Source: an uncultured Muribaculaceae bacterium (lineage in GTDB: Bacteria; Bacteroidota; Bacteroidia; Bacteroidales; Muribaculaceae). From it: 64,000 nt of DNA. The stretch is taken from the NCBI GenBank assembly GCA_934675575.1, contig CAKUQQ010000004.1, positions 1-64,000 of the forward strand. The letters run 5' to 3'. The notes beneath the pieces were generated by a model. It saw only the letters and a program-made list of their open reading frames with translations. It did not search any database and had not been told where the DNA came from. The position numbers and the translations under genes were made by a program. This document shows, piece by piece, positions 34,508 to 43,124 of the stretch (position 1 is the stretch's first letter; each line of letters begins with the position of its first letter).

Positions 34508-36034
34508 TTAATGTAATCTACTTCTAATAGCGACAAGCATAGCAACTCGTTGCGATGAATTTAAACACAAGCCCACAAACAATAGTGCCGTCAATATCAC
34601 AGAAAATATTGCTGTCGCAAAAAATTCAGCCCAACCGTCACCAAACGCATTCTTTATCAACAATGTAGCAGCAACAACTACAAGACCCATACTTATTATC
34701 TTGAAAATTTCAAGACAATAACCTGATATTTTAACGGTGGGTATATTATGTTTCAATATTCCTAAATTTATAACAAGCAAAAATACGTTTGTCAAAGTCA
34801 GCAACAAATATGTGTATTTAACAGAATAACCACATAAAAATAACATATACAACACTATTGGTGTCAGGCTCAATAAAGTTCCAGAAGCGGCACTCACAAA
34901 ACGCACATTACCAGAAGCATGAATATTTATTATCACGATATATCGTAAAATCTCGAAAAATATACTTATTAAAATGGTCTGGCATAGCACAACAGCATAC
35001 TGTGGGACCTTAACCAACCAAACCGAAAGTATAAATTCACATTCCAAAAAAACCGGTATTGCAACAACCAAATACAAAAACGATATTATTTTAAATGCCA
35101 GCCTCGTAAGTCTCTGCATTTCCAGAACATCACCTTTTGCATACAACTTTGTGATGGGTGGACGAAATGCCATCATCGCATTAGAGGCAAACATGTTGAC
35201 AACGCCTGACACTGTTGTTGCTATACCAACAGCTGCATTCACAACAACTCCTAAAAACGCATTAACCACGAAATTAATACCTTGGCTACTTGCTATGCTG
35301 CCAAAATTTCCATAAATATTCCACCCGGAAAATGAGAGCAGGGGGGTCAAAAAAGCTTTGTCCCACACCCAGTGGAAATGTGATTCAGAGTAGTGCCTGA
35401 CGCAATAAATCCTGTACGTCATCATCACCGTCACGCTCACTGCCAGCATCAGCACAGCATACAAAATCAACTTATCAAAATCACCAATTGTCAGCAAATA
35501 CACTATAAGCAATTTCAGCACCGAATTCAAAATTTCCACATAGGCATACACATTCATGTTTTCATGTGCAATAATCGTTGCATTGTATGGCACTTGCGTT
35601 ATGGCAAGCATCGAGCTCAATATGCTCAGCTGATACACCCAGTGCGCCGCCGTCATGCGTTCTGGCGGAATCACCAGTTTGTTGCACAGAAACCAAAGTC
35701 CCACCGTCTCGGCAAGCACCAGCACCACAGCAGCTATACCCATGTGTACTATCATTGCGCTCGAAAACGTCTTTTCGAGCCGCTTCTTGTCGCCACGGCC
35801 AAGCTCAAACGTCAAGAAACGGCTTGTGGCACCGCTCATGCTCGCATTCAGGAAGCCAAGCATACTCGTTATGCCACCCACCACGCCATACACGCCGTAG
35901 TCCTCCACACCGAGCGTGGCAAGCACCACACGGCTGGTGTACAAGCCCACAATCATCGTGAGAAACATTCTCACATACAGTGCAAGTGTGTTTTTCGCTA
36001 TCCGCCTGTTGCTGCTCTGCTCCTTCTCCTCCAT
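34508..36034 (-). CDS. Wzx-type polysaccharide flippase
   Basis: A 508-residue integral membrane protein of the MATE/MOP superfamily (RfbX/Wzx type) with about 12-14 hydrophobic helices. RIAKNTLALYVRMFLTMIVGLYTSRVVLATLGVEDYGVYGVVGG is the recognisable N-terminal flippase pattern, and GATSRFLTFELGRGD follows. It would move the undecaprenyl-linked repeat unit from the cytoplasmic to the periplasmic leaflet for the EpsG-type polymerase. The ATG at 36034 is chosen over a TTG at 36052. It is the first biosynthetic gene after the HepT/MntA pair, 24 bp from hepT. Confidence 0.9.
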   Translation of the reverse strand: MEEKEQSSNRRIAKNTLALYVRMFLTMIVGLYTSRVVLATLGVEDYGVYGVVGGITSMLGFLNASMSGATSRFLTFELGRGDKKRLEKTFSSAMIVHMGIAAVVLVLAETVGLWFLCNKLVIPPERMTAAHWVYQLSILSSMLAITQVPYNATIIAHENMNVYAYVEILNSVLKLLIVYLLTIGDFDKLILYAVLMLAVSVTVMMTYRIYCVRHYSESHFHWVWDKAFLTPLLSFSGWNIYGNFGSIASSQGINFVVNAFLGVVVNAAVGIATTVSGVVNMFASNAMMAFRPPITKLYAKGDVLEMQRLTRLAFKIISFLYLVVAIPVFLECEFILSVWLVKVPQYAVVLCQTILISIFFEILRYIVIINIHASGNVRFVSAASGTLLSLTPIVLYMLFLCGYSVKYTYLLLTLTNVFLLVINLGILKHNIPTVKISGYCLEIFKIISMGLVVVAATLLIKNAFGDGWAEFFATAIFSVILTALLFVGLCLNSSQRVAMLVAIRSRLH

Positions 36035-36058
36035 TCTACTTTCAGAAGTCAACGGATA

Positions 36059-36409
36059 TTACTCTGCAAACTCCTCAATATAAGCCGTTATCTGTTTTTC
36101 AAGCACAGGCAAGTCGTGTGTCACCACGTCCCACACCACATTATCATCTACCTGAAAATACTCATGCACTATGTAGTTTCGCATTCCGGCAACCATTTTC
36201 CATGGCGTTTCTGCATGTTCGGCTCTGAATTCAAGAGTCAGCAAGTTAGATGCCTCGCCTATTATCTCTATATTCTTCACCACAGCATAATACAAAATCT
36301 CATCTTTAGTGAAGTCGACAAAGCCCTTGCCTTTGGTGAAGCGTTTCACCCGGTCAATGGCCTGTGCCATGTGCTGCAGCCGCATCAAGTCTTTAGACGC
36401 CTCTCTCAT
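36059..36409 (-). CDS. hepT: HEPN RNase toxin, HepT family
   Basis: A 116-residue HEPN-domain protein (DUF86). The catalytic R-x4-H-x-Y motif is intact as RNYIVHEY (Arg77, His82, Tyr84). In characterised HepT/MntA pairs HepT is an RNase toxin and the partner nucleotidyltransferase silences it by adding AMP to the tyrosine. The gene overlaps mntA by 17 bp, as expected for such a pair. It sits between the capsule antiterminator gene and the flippase gene, an unusual position that may stabilise the locus or help protect against phage. Confidence 0.88.
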   Translation of the reverse strand: MREASKDLMRLQHMAQAIDRVKRFTKGKGFVDFTKDEILYYAVVKNIEIIGEASNLLTLEFRAEHAETPWKMVAGMRNYIVHEYFQVDDNVVWDVVTHDLPVLEKQITAYIEEFAE

Positions 36410-36689
36410 AAATCAAAATTTTATCACGGTCAGCACTATCCTTAGCAAAAGGCAGCAGTGTGCCCTCCGACACCAAATCCACTTTGCGCCCAAGCAGTTC
36501 TTCCAGGTCACTCCACATGCCAAAGAACTTCAATCCCACAGGTTGGCTTCGGTCAAGCGACACAATTATATCCACATCGCTGTCAGCCGATTCCTCTCCT
36601 CGCGAGAACGAGCCAAACAGCCAAGCCTTAAGCACTGGCTGTGTTGCAAAATATCTGCTCAAACATTCTATTATAGCCTGCTTGCCCAT
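36393..36689 (-). CDS. mntA: MNT-family nucleotidyltransferase antitoxin
   Basis: A 98-residue minimal nucleotidyltransferase. The GS-x10-D-x-D active-site motif is exact: Gly26-Ser27 then Asp38 and Asp40 (LFGSFSRGEESADSDVDI). In known systems MntA adds AMP groups from ATP to the HepT toxin tyrosine and blocks its RNase activity. It precedes and overlaps hepT. A promoter-like sequence at 36737-36767 suggests the pair can be transcribed independently of the upstream antiterminator gene. Confidence 0.9.
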   Translation of the reverse strand: MGKQAIIECLSRYFATQPVLKAWLFGSFSRGEESADSDVDIIVSLDRSQPVGLKFFGMWSDLEELLGRKVDLVSEGTLLPFAKDSADRDKILIYERGV

Positions 36690-36736
36690 ACTGCAAACTC
36701 TTTATAAATTATAAATATAATCTATTGCAAAGATGC

Positions 36737-36767
36737 CAAAAATATTATCAATCCAGAAAAAATCAAG
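36737..36767 (-). promoter_or_regulatory. Candidate promoter of the mntA-hepT pair
   Basis: Read on the minus strand: CTTG (36764-36767), 19 bp, TATTTTTG (36737-36744). The -7 box is consensus, the -33 box matches three of four bases, and the mntA start is about 48 bp downstream. Confidence 0.42.
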
Positions 36768-36781
36768 AAAAAACAAAACGA

Positions 36782-37492
36782 TTATTCCTCGGTGGGGGCG
36801 AACTGCTCTTTATGCACATTGCCTATAGCCACCGTCATGCCGCCTATCTCCATCACGAGTTTGCGGTCGCGCGCTATCCGCACCAAGTAGCCCTCCTGGC
36901 CGGCCAACGGCCCCGAAAGCACACGCAGCCTCACATTGCCAGCCGCAAAGTGCCCAATAGGCTTGTCCAGAAACCTCACCATCGTAGGGTCCTGCCCTGC
37001 CACAGCCATAAACGGCTGCATCTGAGTGTCGCTTATCACAGCCGTCCGTCCGGTGGCACGGTCGCGCGCAAGCCTCACCCCAGAGAAATTCTCGTCGAGA
37101 AACTGCTGCAAAGCCTTTACCGTGCCTTGCAGAAACACCAAACCGCTCACTGTGGGCTGCGCCGTGGTTTTCACGCCATGTTTCATCTTTGTGTGGCGCA
37201 CCGTGGTGTGCACAAAGCACCTTATGCCGGCGTCCACAGCCTCCACCTGAGCCTTAAACGTTGTGGCCCTGCGGTAATGCAAGTTCACGTAGCACCAAGC
37301 CGAAGGGTCATCGCCGCCACTCACCGCAGCAGCCGCTGCGTCACGGCACAAACGTTTTTTCCCTAAGCTCTGCGGCATATTGCCGCCGTACCCAGGTTGC
37401 ACACTGCCTCGCTGCATCACGCCTGTTTCTGGCATTGTCATGGTTGCTGACTTCTTCCCTGCCTCGTTTTCACACGCGTTATGCCCGGCCAT
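36782..37492 (-). CDS. UpxY-like NusG-family transcription antiterminator
   Basis: A 236-residue NusG paralogue. After a non-conserved 60-70 residue N-terminal stretch, the NGN-like domain starts at PSAWCYVNLHYRRATTFKAQVEAVDAG and includes QPTVSGLVFLQGTVKALQQFLDENF. The C-terminal KOW-like region is NVRLRVLSGPLAGQEGYLVRIARDRKLVMEIGGMTVAIG. In Bacteroides each capsule operon begins with such a gene (upxY); its product prevents premature termination in the leader of its own operon. Its position as first gene of this minus-strand polysaccharide cluster fits that role. The ATG at 37492 is used; an upstream TTG at 37531 is possible. Confidence 0.85.
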   Translation of the reverse strand: MAGHNACENEAGKKSATMTMPETGVMQRGSVQPGYGGNMPQSLGKKRLCRDAAAAAVSGGDDPSAWCYVNLHYRRATTFKAQVEAVDAGIRCFVHTTVRHTKMKHGVKTTAQPTVSGLVFLQGTVKALQQFLDENFSGVRLARDRATGRTAVISDTQMQPFMAVAGQDPTMVRFLDKPIGHFAAGNVRLRVLSGPLAGQEGYLVRIARDRKLVMEIGGMTVAIGNVHKEQFAPTEE

Positions 37493-37955
37493 AGATTGAG
37501 GTGCTGTACTATCCAGTTGCTTCGCTACCAAAGTCTATTTTATGTTGTCGGCCACCGTGGTGAAACCGGATTGCAAGGTACTTGCAAATGATACAGTCGT
37601 GTTATTCATACTCTCGGTTCTATCATAAAACTAAACGTCAGATTTCGGAGTTTTTTGGGTGCCAATCGCAGTTTTCACAGAAGCCTAATGCAGCTGCACT
37701 GTCGCCGCAATGGGGTTTCCATGCACTGCGCGCATTAGCACATCGTAAAGTTACGGTTTTTATCGCTAATAGCCGTAACGTTTTTGCCAATTTTCTTTAA
37801 TTTTATGCAAAACAAGTCCTACATTGGCCGACACGAGTCAGTCAACCGCCCCAACCGCGCGCAAGCACGAAAAATCACATAAAACCACATAAAAGAAAAC
37901 GATTTTCAAAAAATTAATTACCTTTGTAAAGTAGAATACTATGTAGTGTACGATT
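37493..37955. other. Divergent region between capsule operon and DUF3078 gene
   Basis: About 460 bp. For the plus-strand gene a -7 box TACCTTTG is seen at 37919-37926, without a matching -33. An inverted repeat (GTTACGG 37750-37756 with CCGTAAC 37773-37779, followed by GTTTTTG) sits in what would be the leader or promoter zone of the antiterminator gene. No clear promoter for the capsule operon and no flanking inverted repeats of an invertible promoter were recognised. Confidence 0.4.
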
Positions 37956-39308
37956 ATGAAAAAGACTTTTATTCACATACTCACACTGGCTCTTTTGGTC
38001 GCAGCAGCCACCACCGTGCAAGCGCAGTCGTCGCGGCACACATTCTCCTCCATCGGCAAGAAAAAAGCTGCTTTCCCAGAGATAAAAGTCCCCTCCGTGA
38101 CGCTTGGCGACTGGCGCACCCTCAACTACGACACCATCTTTCTGGAGCCCAACTATCTGTTCATTCCACTCATCTTTGAGCACCAGCAGACGTTCACCGA
38201 CTCCTTGACCACGCCCACCCTATCGCTGCACCAGCCATCAAGCGCACTGCAACTCAACGCCTCCGACCAGTGGCTGCAGCATGCCATGAGCGAGCGCAAC
38301 CACATCGACGCCATACGCTACAACGCCATAATCAACAATCCGCAACTCGTCACATTCAACGTCAACAAGCTGCCGGAGCCGCCCAAGCAATACGTCATCA
38401 GCTCCGACCCCAACAGCCGCAAGCTCACCGTGGAGGAGCGCAAAATCGACCGTCCAGAGAAAACCACGCTTGAGCAACGCGTCATCAAGCGCCACAACTG
38501 GCTCCACACGTTCCAGGCCAATTTTCACTTTGCACAGAACTATTCAAGCCACAACTGGCGTGGAGGCAAAAACGACAACATCAGCCTACTTGGCGATTTC
38601 GTGTGGAACTTTAATTTCAACCCCAATTTTCACCCAAAAGTCTCCTTCAACAACACTCTGGAATATCACATAGGCGCCAACACGGTCAACAACGACACCC
38701 TGCGCAAAATCAATTTCAACAAAGACGACTTCCGTTTTAGCTCAAGTTTCGGCTACCGTTCCGCAAAGCACTGGGCATATTCTGCCAATCTGACATTCTG
38801 GACGCAGCTGCTCAATCGCTATCCCGCCAATTCCAAAAACCGCTCAGCCGATTTCCTCGACCCGGCTAATGCAAATATCGGTCTTGGTATGACCTACAAC
38901 ACAGCCAACCGTACAGGCGAAAGGCGTTTCTCGCTGTCAATACTCCCGGCTTCATATCAGGTAAGATACTTACGCGACATAAAGAAATACAACCCCGCAT
39001 CCTATGGATTAAAGCCTGGACACCATTTCTTACACACTGTCGGCTCCACTATCTCCGGAAATTTCTCTTGGAAATTCAACGCCTACATTCAATGGCAAGG
39101 AAATTTCACCATGTACACCAACTACGAAAAGCAATATTACGCCAACTGGCGAAACACAATCAACTTCTATGTTACCCGCCACGTCAATGCCACAATAAGC
39201 AACGAGTTGTGGTATGATCACAACCGACCCAAAGACCGCGACTGGAACCGCTTTGAGTTCCATCAGGATTTAAGTTTAGGTCTAAACTACCGCTTCGCCA
39301 CATTCTGA
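37956..39308 (+). CDS. DUF3078 outer-membrane-type protein
   Basis: A 450-residue Bacteroidetes-specific protein of unknown function. A signal peptide (residues 1-24, ending VQAQ) is followed by a probable beta-barrel with the DUF3078 pattern: SHNWRGGKNDNISLLGDFVWNFN, DDFRFSSSFGYRS, and a terminal strand LGLNYRFATF ending in Phe as in outer-membrane proteins. Compared with typical DUF3078 proteins it has a longer N-terminal region (residues 25-190) rich in charged residues. The neighbouring downstream genes are small exported proteins, so an envelope role is likely but undefined. Confidence 0.75.
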   Translation: MKKTFIHILTLALLVAAATTVQAQSSRHTFSSIGKKKAAFPEIKVPSVTLGDWRTLNYDTIFLEPNYLFIPLIFEHQQTFTDSLTTPTLSLHQPSSALQLNASDQWLQHAMSERNHIDAIRYNAIINNPQLVTFNVNKLPEPPKQYVISSDPNSRKLTVEERKIDRPEKTTLEQRVIKRHNWLHTFQANFHFAQNYSSHNWRGGKNDNISLLGDFVWNFNFNPNFHPKVSFNNTLEYHIGANTVNNDTLRKINFNKDDFRFSSSFGYRSAKHWAYSANLTFWTQLLNRYPANSKNRSADFLDPANANIGLGMTYNTANRTGERRFSLSILPASYQVRYLRDIKKYNPASYGLKPGHHFLHTVGSTISGNFSWKFNAYIQWQGNFTMYTNYEKQYYANWRNTINFYVTRHVNATISNELWYDHNRPKDRDWNRFEFHQDLSLGLNYRFATF

Positions 39309-39374
39309 TGCGCGCGTTCACTCACACACGTCACAAGGTTTATTCACCCCACGTCAAATTCTCTCTGCCACACA

Positions 39375-39962
39375 ATGTCACGCCGCATCGTTCTTCTGAT
39401 AGCCCTTGCACTTGCTGCCATAACAGGCCAAGCCAAGCTGCCGCCACAGTCGGTGATGCTTCCGGGCATTGACGAAGACAGCCTGCACGCCATCTTTGAG
39501 GAAACCGACATGCAGCCGCTCGAAGGCATTTGGCGCTACCCCAACGAGAACATCACGCTCGCCATCATGCGCCACACAGCCCCAGGCGACATTGCCTATC
39601 GCCTCATACTCGTCAGCAGCGACGACCTTGAGCTGTTGCCAGGCACCGTGATGGGCTACATTGCCACCACCGCCGTGGCCAACAAATACACGCTCTGGCT
39701 CTACAGCGAGAAAGACCACCTCACACTCAAAAATCCGCTCGAATGTGTTGCCACACTCAACTCCTACAACACCTCGCTCACGTTCAACCCCACACGCGTC
39801 ACTGCCAAGGTGCGCCTCAACATCACGCGTTTTCTGCCCTCGCTATTCAGAGGCATATCCATTTACCCCGAAATTCACGAGGACAAGCCACCCATAGGGT
39901 TCTCCAAGATTTATCCAGCCGACGGCAACGGCAATCCGTTTCGCACAATCCGTTACCTATGA
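39375..39962 (+). CDS. Small secreted protein of unknown function
   Basis: A 195-residue protein with a signal peptide (MSRRIVLLIALALAAITGQA). The mature part alternates beta-type segments (IWRYPNENITLAIMRH, YRLILVSSDDLELLPGTVMGYI, KYTLWLYSEKD) and ends with a short basic segment. No catalytic motif is evident and I do not recognise the family. Its stop overlaps the start of the next gene by 4 bp (ATGA), so the two are translationally coupled and probably work together in the periplasm or on the surface. Confidence 0.7.
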   Translation: MSRRIVLLIALALAAITGQAKLPPQSVMLPGIDEDSLHAIFEETDMQPLEGIWRYPNENITLAIMRHTAPGDIAYRLILVSSDDLELLPGTVMGYIATTAVANKYTLWLYSEKDHLTLKNPLECVATLNSYNTSLTFNPTRVTAKVRLNITRFLPSLFRGISIYPEIHEDKPPIGFSKIYPADGNGNPFRTIRYL

Positions 39963-40450
39963 AGCCCCATGTCGTAATAGCAGCAGCCATTGCCATAGCC
40001 ACAATTTCTGTAGCCACGGCACGCACACGCACCACCCAGACCTCAATGCGCACCACGCGTGTGCCGGTAGAGCGTCTGCTGCCCGACACCGCCAACAGCA
40101 TTGCAAACAACAACGGCATCGACCCATCGTCAGTCACACTGCAAGGGTTCTCAAAGCGTGCGAGCGATGCAAAGGAGTCGTTTTTCGTCACCAATCACAC
40201 CATGCACCGTCTGTCAGCCGTGCGCCTGCTCTTGCGCTACACCTCACTTTCAGGCCAAATGCTGCATGAGCGGCATGTCACCGTGCCCGTCAGCCTGAAG
40301 CCCGGTGAAACACAATTAGTGTCGGTCAAGACATTCGACATTCAGCGTCAGTTCTACTATTACCTCAACGCCAAGCCGCGCAAGCAAGCCACTCCATTTC
40401 GCGTGGCCTACCGCCTCGTGGGCTTCGATATTGCCGTGGGTGGGCAATAA
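39959..40450 (+). CDS. Small secreted protein of unknown function
   Basis: A 163-residue protein with a signal peptide (MKPHVVIAAAIAIATISVATA) and a single compact domain. SFFVTNHTMHRLSAVRLLLRYTSLSGQMLHERHVTVPVSLKPGETQLVSVKTF looks like an immunoglobulin-like beta-sandwich of the kind seen in periplasmic accessory proteins. No enzyme motif is visible. The start at 39959 overlaps the upstream stop; a much longer open frame reading back into the upstream gene is not supported. Confidence 0.68.
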   Translation: MKPHVVIAAAIAIATISVATARTRTTQTSMRTTRVPVERLLPDTANSIANNNGIDPSSVTLQGFSKRASDAKESFFVTNHTMHRLSAVRLLLRYTSLSGQMLHERHVTVPVSLKPGETQLVSVKTFDIQRQFYYYLNAKPRKQATPFRVAYRLVGFDIAVGGQ

Positions 40451-40502
40451 CCCGACATCACCACAGCCGACCTCCGCTCTCAAAAATCAGCCCCAGGCAT
40501 GC

Positions 40503-40545
40503 AAAAACAAAAAGAGCTGCACCGCTTCAGTTGCGGCACAGCTCT
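40503..40545 (-). terminator. Terminator after the DUF3108 gene
   Basis: AGAGCTG (40513-40519) with CAGCTCT (40539-40545), inner CCGC/GCGG, and a 7-nt loop. The minus-strand tail reads TTTGTTTTTG. It lies between convergent genes and can stop transcription from the minus side. Confidence 0.7.
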
Positions 40546-40588
40546 CATAGCTTATTTTCACTTGCGATTAATCAGCGAGTTATCTCCA

Positions 40589-41356
40589 TCAACCGGCATA
40601 ATAGCATTTCACCTCGCCCACAGGCAGCTTGCCCACCAACAGCAGAGGAATGCGGCTTGCGTCTTCCGACATCCATGCGTCTATGTCATCGCTCGATTTC
40701 TTCCCGCCGTCTTGTGTAAACTTAAACACTATGTGATATGCCCTGTGCTTAGAGCCGTTGCGCAACTTCACGTTTTCCACACCCTTATAGCGAATGGTCA
40801 AAAACTCCTTGCGCTTGCCCGAAAACACTATTGTGGTGTAAACCTTCGACTGCGACAGCGCCTCATAGTTCATGTTTCTAAGCATGTAGAACACACTCAC
40901 CATGTCATAAGCCTGTGCCCTGCACGACAAGTTAATCGTCTGCGTGGGCTTGTTTGGCCTGATGCGCGTGCATTTGGCGTGAGTGTCGCTGTAGTTATAT
41001 GAATATTGCACTATGTCCTTGCCATAATGGTCTTTCTCGTGCGTAATCTTCTCATAGCGCAGTGGGCGGAGATTGCTGTTCATATAGCATCGCAGAGTGT
41101 CGCGCACAGGATACACCTTGTCGGCCCACGACCGTGTTGTGCCCACGAGCTGCGATGTGTAGCCATTGCTGGTTTGCTTGATTGACAGCGATGCGTTGGC
41201 GGCATGTTTCCATATCATGCCCCAGTGATACACTATCTGATAGTTAAGCGTTTCGTGAGTGTAAGTGCGTGCCCATGTGTCAGCACTGCTGCTCATGGTC
41301 AACAAAGCCATTACTACCATCTCGCAGCAATATTTGATTTTTCCTGTAAGTTTCAT
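40589..41356 (-). CDS. DUF3108 family protein
   Basis: A 255-residue exported protein (hydrophobic N-terminus MVVMALLTMSSSADTWA). It has the DUF3108 layout: LNYQIVYHWGMIWKHAANASL, YDMVSVFYMLRNM, and the closing DAWMSEDASRIPLLLVGKLPVGEVKCYYAG. DUF3108 proteins are common periplasmic beta-rich proteins of unknown function in Bacteroidetes and Proteobacteria. The gene appears to be a single unit between convergent DUF3078-region genes and the dipeptidase gene. Confidence 0.82.
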   Translation of the reverse strand: MKLTGKIKYCCEMVVMALLTMSSSADTWARTYTHETLNYQIVYHWGMIWKHAANASLSIKQTSNGYTSQLVGTTRSWADKVYPVRDTLRCYMNSNLRPLRYEKITHEKDHYGKDIVQYSYNYSDTHAKCTRIRPNKPTQTINLSCRAQAYDMVSVFYMLRNMNYEALSQSKVYTTIVFSGKRKEFLTIRYKGVENVKLRNGSKHRAYHIVFKFTQDGGKKSSDDIDAWMSEDASRIPLLLVGKLPVGEVKCYYAG

Positions 41357-41456
41357 TTCCTAATCTTATTTGTTTTGTGTGTTAGACCACACAAACCTCC
41401 ATAAGTTTAATCACAGCGTTCTTTTGCCCATTGCAGCCGCAGCCACACCGGTCACA

Positions 41457-43124
41457 TCACTTCTCCGGCTCCACCACTTTCAGCCTGTCGCCAGAGCCTT
41501 TCACCACTGTGTTGTAGTAGTCTTGCGTGTAGCCTGGCCACGACGGTTGCACCGGCATACCGTACTCGTTACGCTCAAACTTGCCGTTCTTCTCCTTTTT
41601 CACGTTGCCATCAAGATATTTCACTATCAGATATTTCACAAGTTCCTGATAGCGTGCGGTGGCGTTCTGCCCACATTCCACAGAGTAGTTGGTCAAGTAG
41701 GTGGTAGCCTCGCCAGGGTTCGATTTCAGCATTTCCACAGCCTTTGCCTCAACCTCTGGCTGCTGCCTCTCAAATCCGTCCTCTATGCCGCCCTGCACCT
41801 TGCGTATGTCGTCTATCATCAGCGAGTAGCGGTTATAGGCCATGTTTGCCACAAGGTTGTTAACCCAGAATGCTGCATCAAAGTCAAAGTCATACAAGTC
41901 GCCCTTGCCCTGTGCATAGCTTGCCGGCACCTCGCTTATTGAGCAATACATTGGCACAAACACTGCCGTGTTGGCATCGTCAACACCAAACCACAGCACA
42001 CCGCCCACAGCATCGGGCAGCCACGAGCGCATCTGCGATACAAACACAAAACCAGTTTGCTGCGTGGCGATGGCTCGTTCTTGGCTGTATTTCTGACCAT
42101 CAACGGTGAAGTCCATCGGACGGTAGCGATATGGCACGCCCCACCAGTTGGTTGCACCTGGGTCTTTGGTCATGTCAAACGGTGTGCCCTCAAAGTGGTC
42201 GCGCATCATATTCTGCAAGTCTCTCACACTCACCTTGCGGTCTGGTTTCACATAGAGTGGCATCAGCTCCGCGCCTTTTTTGCCGGCTATATATGGCAAA
42301 TAGCGGTCCATTCCGGCCTTGAAACGGTTGAAATACGACCACACGCGTGCATCACACCCACGCAGCACATCGAAACTCGCTGGCGAGTAGGCTGTGCTGA
42401 ACTCAAAGTCAGCATCTTTGCCCTTGAAGTATCCCATTTTTCGGGCAAAACTTATCACGTCTTTAGAGTACATGCAGTTTTCCTTGTCGTTAAGCGGAAA
42501 TTTGTAGATGCGCGACTGGTTGGCATGGGCTGCAATGCAGTCGTCGGGTATGCGCACAGCCACCCACACGGCGCCTTTCTCTTTTCCGCCCTTGCCTATC
42601 ATGTCCATCACCCACACCTCGTTGGGGTCGCCTATCGAGAACGACTCGCCCTCGCTGTTATATCCATATTTTGCCACAAGGTCGGTCATCACCTTTATGG
42701 CCTCGCGTGCCGTCTTCGACCGCTGCAGGGCTATGTATATCAGGCTGCCGTAGTCCAGTATTGCCTGGTCGGTGGTGTCGGCAAGCTCCTCGCGGCCGCC
42801 GTATGTCGATTCCGCTATTGTCACTTGGTGCTCATTGATGTTGCCCACCACTTTATAGGTGTGGCTCACTTCCGGAATAAATCCGTGTGGCTTGCCAGTG
42901 TCCCAATCCTTGATTTCACGTTTGTCGCCCTTCTGATGGTCAGCTGCCGGCAGATATTGCAAGTCGCCATACAGCGTGTGCGAATCGGCTGCGTATGTTA
43001 TCATTGCGCTGCCGTCGGCCGAGGCCTTCTTGCCCACAAGCAGATTTGTGCAGGCATCAGCCGGCATGGCAGCAGTGCTCATGCCCACAACCATTGCCGC
43101 AAAAAAACATTTCTTCATCATCAT
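41457..43124 (-). CDS. Family C69 dipeptidase
   Basis: A 555-residue exported peptidase. After a signal peptide (MMMKKCFFAAMVVGMSTAAMPADA) the mature chain begins CTNLLVGKKASADGS, where the new N-terminal cysteine is the catalytic nucleophile of C69 (Ntn-type) dipeptidases. Other family segments are ITIAESTYGGRE-like VTIAESTYGGREEL, WVMDMIGKGGKEKGAVWVAVRIPDDCIAAHANQSRI, and NWWGVPYRYRPMDF. It should cleave dipeptides in the periplasm. The ATG overlaps the stop of the phosphopantetheinyl transferase gene by 4 bp, so it is probably the third gene of the gldE operon. Confidence 0.93.
   Translation of the reverse strand: MMMKKCFFAAMVVGMSTAAMPADACTNLLVGKKASADGSAMITYAADSHTLYGDLQYLPAADHQKGDKREIKDWDTGKPHGFIPEVSHTYKVVGNINEHQVTIAESTYGGREELADTTDQAILDYGSLIYIALQRSKTAREAIKVMTDLVAKYGYNSEGESFSIGDPNEVWVMDMIGKGGKEKGAVWVAVRIPDDCIAAHANQSRIYKFPLNDKENCMYSKDVISFARKMGYFKGKDADFEFSTAYSPASFDVLRGCDARVWSYFNRFKAGMDRYLPYIAGKKGAELMPLYVKPDRKVSVRDLQNMMRDHFEGTPFDMTKDPGATNWWGVPYRYRPMDFTVDGQKYSQERAIATQQTGFVFVSQMRSWLPDAVGGVLWFGVDDANTAVFVPMYCSISEVPASYAQGKGDLYDFDFDAAFWVNNLVANMAYNRYSLMIDDIRKVQGGIEDGFERQQPEVEAKAVEMLKSNPGEATTYLTNYSVECGQNATARYQELVKYLIVKYLDGNVKKEKNGKFERNEYGMPVQPSWPGYTQDYYNTVVKGSGDRLKVVEPEK

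Noticed and set aside
35393..36445. 350-codon plus-strand frame opposite the flippase and HepT
   Set aside because: It spans two well-supported minus-strand genes and has a low-complexity His/Gln-rich composition.
37493..37955. Invertible promoter of the capsule operon
   Set aside because: I looked for paired inverted repeats flanking a promoter. Only short 7-bp pairs (for example CTAATGC at 37685 with GCATTAG at 37732) were found, too weak for an invertase site, and no recombinase gene is adjacent.
41376..41397. Terminator between DUF3108 and dipeptidase genes
   Set aside because: TTTGTGTG/CACACAAA forms a stem, but no U-tract follows on the minus strand; left unassigned.
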